Under the pieces are notes generated by a model. The model had not been told where the DNA came from. It worked only from the letters and a program-made list of their open reading frames with translations, and did no database searches. A stretch of DNA of 19,120 nucleotides from Prevotella sp. CAG:732. Its GTDB lineage: Bacteria > Bacteroidota > Bacteroidia > Bacteroidales > Bacteroidaceae. The stretch lies in assembly GCA_000436035.1 (NCBI GenBank), contig FR893251.1, positions 1 through 19,120 on the forward strand, written 5' to 3'. Below, one piece after another: positions 15,701 through 19,120 of the stretch (position 1 is the first letter of the stretch; the number at the start of each line of letters is the position of its first letter). A program made the position numbers and the translations under genes.

Positions 15701-18700
15701 TTAGAAAGTAATCTGAATACCACCAACAAATGTAGTCACACCTGGATACTGCCATGCGATAACGCCATTATCGTATGTATCAGGTGTATATCCAGTAAAA
15801 TCACTTGCCGTAAAGGTATATAAGTTATCAGCAGATATGTAAACACGTACCTTCTGCATCAAAGCTTTCTTTGTCAAAGATGATGGCAAAGTATAGCCCA
15901 ATGTAACATTACTCAATCGCAAGTAGCTTCCGTTCATGAGGAAACGGGAAGAAGTCGCTGTTGAATTATCTGGATCATTGTAAACATAGCGTGGATATTT
16001 CGCATTAGGATTATCCTCTGTCCATGAGTTAAGAGCCATATCTTTGAGCGGTGTCATCTCACGCATACCCCAACCAGTGAAAGCTGCACCATAATCATAA
16101 ACCTTGGCACCCAAGCGATAATTGAAACTTACACTTGCATCAAGTCCTTTCCAATTTACAGAAGAACCAAATCCACCGAATACCTTTGGATCAGCAGAGC
16201 CCAAATGACGCTTTGCAGCCTCCCTATAATTGCTTGTTGTCTCATCACCAGTTTCATTCTTATACCATAGAGGCTTACCATTGGTTTTATCCACACCTGC
16301 ATATTCTCTCATATAGAACTCATTGTATGGATAGCCCACTTCGTTGATTGTCAATGTATTGACGATAGGTTCACCACTAGACAACTTAACCACACGGTTT
16401 TGGTTCCAAGTCATATTAGCATAAGCATTCCAATCCAAGTCCTTACTATGCATGATAGTAGCCTTCAAATCAACTTCGATACCTTGGTTACGAATCTTAC
16501 CAATGTTCTTATAAGTGCTAGCCAAACCAGTTGTCATAGACAAAGGCATTTTCATCAAGGCATCAGATGTAGTCTCATTATAGTAATCCAAAGACAAATG
16601 GATGCGATTAATAAAAGAAAGATCAAAACCAATATCAAACTTCTTAGAAGTCTCCCATGTCAGTTTTGTATTAGAGATTGACTCAGGGGCAATACCTACC
16701 ACACCATCATAGTTATGACCTGCCATATAATAACCACGAGCAGCATACCAATCAATGTCTTGGTTACCTACAGTACCATAAGATGCACGAAGTGTGGCAT
16801 TGGTGATAATAGGATTATCCTTCAAGAACGTCTCTGAAGAAAGACGCCACTTGGCACCAACAGACCAGAAATTGCCCCAAAGGTTATCTGTTCCAAACAC
16901 AGAAGAACCATCTCGGCGGAAAGATGCAGATGCATAGTACTTATCAAGATATGAGTAATGTGCATCAGCAAAATAAGAAGCCAATCTTGCCTCTCTCTGT
17001 TCATATTCAGGATCTTCCCACTTACCTGCTGTAGAAAGTTTGTTCATTCCCAAAGAAGCGAATGGGAAATCATAACCTGTATAATGATCTGAATAGTAAG
17101 ACTTCTTCTGCATCTCCTGACCCAACATCACAGATACATTATGCATATCGTTAAACGTTTTATTCCATCCCAAGACATTGTTCCAAGTGATGGTAGTAGA
17201 ACGCGAATTGAACTGATCACCATAACCATTGTAATCTCCCATTCCTTGTGGGTCGTAAATAGCTGACATATATTCATACTCACGATAGTTCATGATATTT
17301 ACACCTAAGTTCGTACGGAAATAAATACCATTCCAAATATCAACTTGTACGTATGGATTTAAGTTCAATGTCTCATTACGACTTTCATATACATTACCCA
17401 ACTTATCTGCAAGAGCAAGAGGGTTATATAAGCCATAAGTATAACCATAGTACTTGCCTTCCTCATCATGAGTTGGATAGAATGGTTGCATCATAGAAAT
17501 CGCAGCGGTCATAGTATTACTCATTGCACCTGCAGTTGACTGACTTGAACCATTCTTAATAGAGAAGGCATAGTTAGCATTAGCACCTACAGCAAAGCGA
17601 CCGAACTTGCTCTCCACATTGACACGACCAGAATATCTCTTAAAGTCAGAAGCAATTACCAAACCCTTTGTATCGAGATAACCAGCACTGATATAGAAAC
17701 CTGTTTTGCCAGTTTTACCCTGAGCACTGATGTTATAGTCTTGGTAATAACCATGGCGAGTAACCTCATCTATCCAATTGGTAGATCTCTTACCATCCCA
17801 CTCATAATTTTCTGTCAAGAAAGCTTTTGCATCAGCAATATTGCTGTATTGTCCTGCAGCAACACGACCTTGTGCATACAAATTCATAGTCTGCTCTGCA
17901 TTGGCATAGTCCATATTGTTATTTGCCATAGAAGTGAAGCCTTGCTTAATATCAACATTGATATTCAACTTGCCCTCAGTACCCTTCTTGGTGGTAATGA
18001 CAATCACACCATTAGCTGCACGAGCACCATAAATAGCAGTTGCGGCAGCATCCTTCAATACAGTAACTGTCTCAATATCCTCTGGGTTTACTGAAGCCAT
18101 AGGATCCAGGTAGTTACCTTCACCAGAATACGCACCCTCTTTATCAGAATTCATTGGCATACCATCAATCACATACAATGGCTGAGTACCTGAACTGATA
18201 GAAGAACGTCCACGTACATAGATAGAACCCCATGTACCAGGCTGACCTGTAGAGTTGTTCATCTGAATACCAGACACATTACCCTCAAGTGCCTTCACAA
18301 AGTTGGCATCACTCTTCTTTTCAATCTGTGAGCCATTCAGCAAAGATGCAGCACCTGTGAATGATGCCTTCTTTTGGACACCATAACCTGTAACGACTAC
18401 TTCATCAAGTGATTTGTTGTCAGAAGTCAAAACAACCTGCATCTTTGCACTTGCTTTGACAGTTTTTGGCTGCATACCGATGTAGGAAATCTCCAACTTG
18501 GCATCGGCAGGAGCATTTAATACGAAGTTACCATCAATGTCGGTAACAGTACCGGTATTTGTACCTACTATCTTGATAGACGCACCTACTACAGGCTCGC
18601 CATCTTCAGAAGAGGTTACCTTACCAGTAACGGAAGTTTGGGCAAAGGCCATCCCACAACTGAGAATTACCCCCCCCAGAATCATAGCAATTCTTTTTAC

Positions 18701-18703
18701 CAT
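15701..18703 (-). CDS. susC-like: SusC-family TonB-dependent outer-membrane transporter
   Basis: The 1000-residue protein has a signal peptide (about 1-21, ending GMAFA), a CarboxypepD_reg-like domain (about 24-95, with DGEPVVGASI and DIDGNFVLNA), then SLDEVVVTGYG, the junction before the plug. The plug carries LEGNVSGIQ, SIYVRGRSS and PLYVIDGMPM, and a large beta-barrel follows to a terminal aromatic (GGIQITF). It imports oligosaccharides with TonB energy together with the SusD gene that follows. The signal-peptide coding region contains a run of eight G (8 C on the plus strand, 18670-18677), a possible slippage site. The substrate is not identified. A promoter lies 51 bp upstream. Confidence 0.96.
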   Translation of the reverse strand: MVKRIAMILGGVILSCGMAFAQTSVTGKVTSSEDGEPVVGASIKIVGTNTGTVTDIDGNFVLNAPADAKLEISYIGMQPKTVKASAKMQVVLTSDNKSLDEVVVTGYGVQKKASFTGAASLLNGSQIEKKSDANFVKALEGNVSGIQMNNSTGQPGTWGSIYVRGRSSISSGTQPLYVIDGMPMNSDKEGAYSGEGNYLDPMASVNPEDIETVTVLKDAAATAIYGARAANGVIVITTKKGTEGKLNINVDIKQGFTSMANNNMDYANAEQTMNLYAQGRVAAGQYSNIADAKAFLTENYEWDGKRSTNWIDEVTRHGYYQDYNISAQGKTGKTGFYISAGYLDTKGLVIASDFKRYSGRVNVESKFGRFAVGANANYAFSIKNGSSQSTAGAMSNTMTAAISMMQPFYPTHDEEGKYYGYTYGLYNPLALADKLGNVYESRNETLNLNPYVQVDIWNGIYFRTNLGVNIMNYREYEYMSAIYDPQGMGDYNGYGDQFNSRSTTITWNNVLGWNKTFNDMHNVSVMLGQEMQKKSYYSDHYTGYDFPFASLGMNKLSTAGKWEDPEYEQREARLASYFADAHYSYLDKYYASASFRRDGSSVFGTDNLWGNFWSVGAKWRLSSETFLKDNPIITNATLRASYGTVGNQDIDWYAARGYYMAGHNYDGVVGIAPESISNTKLTWETSKKFDIGFDLSFINRIHLSLDYYNETTSDALMKMPLSMTTGLASTYKNIGKIRNQGIEVDLKATIMHSKDLDWNAYANMTWNQNRVVKLSSGEPIVNTLTINEVGYPYNEFYMREYAGVDKTNGKPLWYKNETGDETTSNYREAAKRHLGSADPKVFGGFGSSVNWKGLDASVSFNYRLGAKVYDYGAAFTGWGMREMTPLKDMALNSWTEDNPNAKYPRYVYNDPDNSTATSSRFLMNGSYLRLSNVTLGYTLPSSLTKKALMQKVRVYISADNLYTFTASDFTGYTPDTYDNGVIAWQYPGVTTFVGGIQITF

Positions 18704-18753
18704 AATCTCTCTCTTTAATTAGATAAAATTTATAAATTTACTTTAATCGGCTG

Positions 18754-18785
18754 CAAAATTATGATATTTTACGCATATTTGCAAA
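18754..18785 (-). promoter_or_regulatory. Promoter of the SusC/SusD operon
   Basis: On the minus strand TTTG (18782-18785), a 20-bp spacer and TAATTTTG (18754-18761) match the Bacteroidetes consensus. The -7 box is 51 bp before the SusC ATG at 18703. Confidence 0.7.
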
Positions 18786-18900
18786 TATTTTGAAAGAAAA
18801 ATGCAACATTTACTCATAAAAAGCCATTTTATGCCGCTTTTTACCTTACAAATCAACAAAATGAACACCTGATGCCCTTCTGAACGAAAAAAATAACATG

Positions 18901-18917
18901 GACAAATAGAATTTGTC
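18901..18917. promoter_or_regulatory. Dyad GACAAAT/ATTTGTC, possible operator
   Basis: GACAAATAGAATTTGTC is a 7-bp inverted repeat with a 3-bp centre. A related half-site, ATTTGTCC, lies at 18924-18931. It is about 115 bp upstream of the SusC -33 box, where an activator could sit. Confidence 0.55.
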
Positions 18918-18987
18918 TCGCAAATTTGTCCGACCTATCATAACATCCTTATATAAAGGTAGTTACATTCACAAAGACAAAAGTCGA

Positions 18988-19006
18988 GGACAAATTCAAT
19001 TTGTCC
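18988..19006. promoter_or_regulatory. Dyad GGACAAAT/ATTTGTCC, possible operator
   Basis: GGACAAATTCAATTTGTCC is an 8-bp inverted repeat with a 3-bp centre. It repeats the dyad centred 88 bp to the left. A plus-strand TAnnTTTG element starts just to its right (19012). Confidence 0.55.
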
Positions 19007-19120
19007 GTGTTTATTTTTGCCAACTCATAGCTTCTGCCATCCCAAAACGATGAGTTGCGGGATGAGAAACTACGAGTTCCAAGTGTTGAAAGTACATATA
19101 AAAAGTGTTTGAGAGAAGAA

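Larger units (their letters stand above)
18704..19120. other. Upstream region of SusC with promoter and dyads, no clear gene
   Basis: The 417-bp stretch to the window edge is AT-rich. It contains the SusC promoter, two dyads (18901-18917, 18988-19006), a half-site (18924-18931), a plus-strand TATTTTTG element at 19012-19019, and nested hairpins (19021-19064). The frames seen here are short or stop quickly, so I call no gene. Confidence 0.6.

Noticed and set aside
19050..19112. A short open frame at the right edge
   Set aside because: It stops after 20 codons inside predicted hairpins and has no recognisable product.

Overview
The window looks like a piece of a Bacteroidales chromosome, most likely Prevotella or Segatella. 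The signs are a SusC/SusD pair, glycan-degrading enzymes with signal peptides, DUF234-type ATPases in more than one copy, and promoters of the Bacteroidetes type (TTTG, about 20 bp, TAnnTTTG) ahead of several genes. Shine-Dalgarno sites are not obvious. The genus is an inference from sequence style, not from a search.

Left part (54-3240, all minus strand): a tight four-gene operon. Three tandem paralogues share an almost identical N-terminal part with the cysteine pattern CX5CX3CX2C, then a hydrophobic segment ending in a lipobox-like cysteine, then a carboxypeptidase-D-regulatory-like beta domain. The last paralogue also carries a C-terminal TonB domain. The final gene is a small radical SAM protein of the glycyl-radical-activase type. 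The three junctions are only 3, 3 and 1 bp. This is the most unusual system in the window: a radical SAM enzyme coupled to repeated Cys-motif envelope proteins.

Middle part (3241-13900): two paralogous ATPases with a C-terminal nuclease-like domain (3916-5346 and 12473-13900, both plus strand), each with a perfect inverted repeat over the -33 region of its promoter. Between them lie glycan genes: a GH97 glycosidase and a heparinase II/III-type lyase in one minus-strand operon, a divergent GH28-like beta-helix enzyme, and a PP2C-like phosphatase that converges on the beta-helix gene. The lyase/beta-helix intergenic region has two pairs of direct repeats spaced 22-23 bp apart. The lyase plus GH28-like combination suggests a uronic-acid-containing glycan such as a pectic polymer, but the substrate cannot be fixed from sequence.

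Right part (13901-19120): a promoter-bearing remnant of an Rpn-like gene, a terminator, then a SusC/SusD outer-membrane glycan importer on the minus strand. It has a good promoter at 18754-18785 and two GACAAATnnnATTTGTC dyads upstream, placed like operators. A run of eight G in the SusC signal-peptide coding region is a possible phase-variation switch. SusC/SusD would bind and import oligosaccharides released by the secreted enzymes, but the two sets are separated by the second ATPase, so a shared role is an inference.
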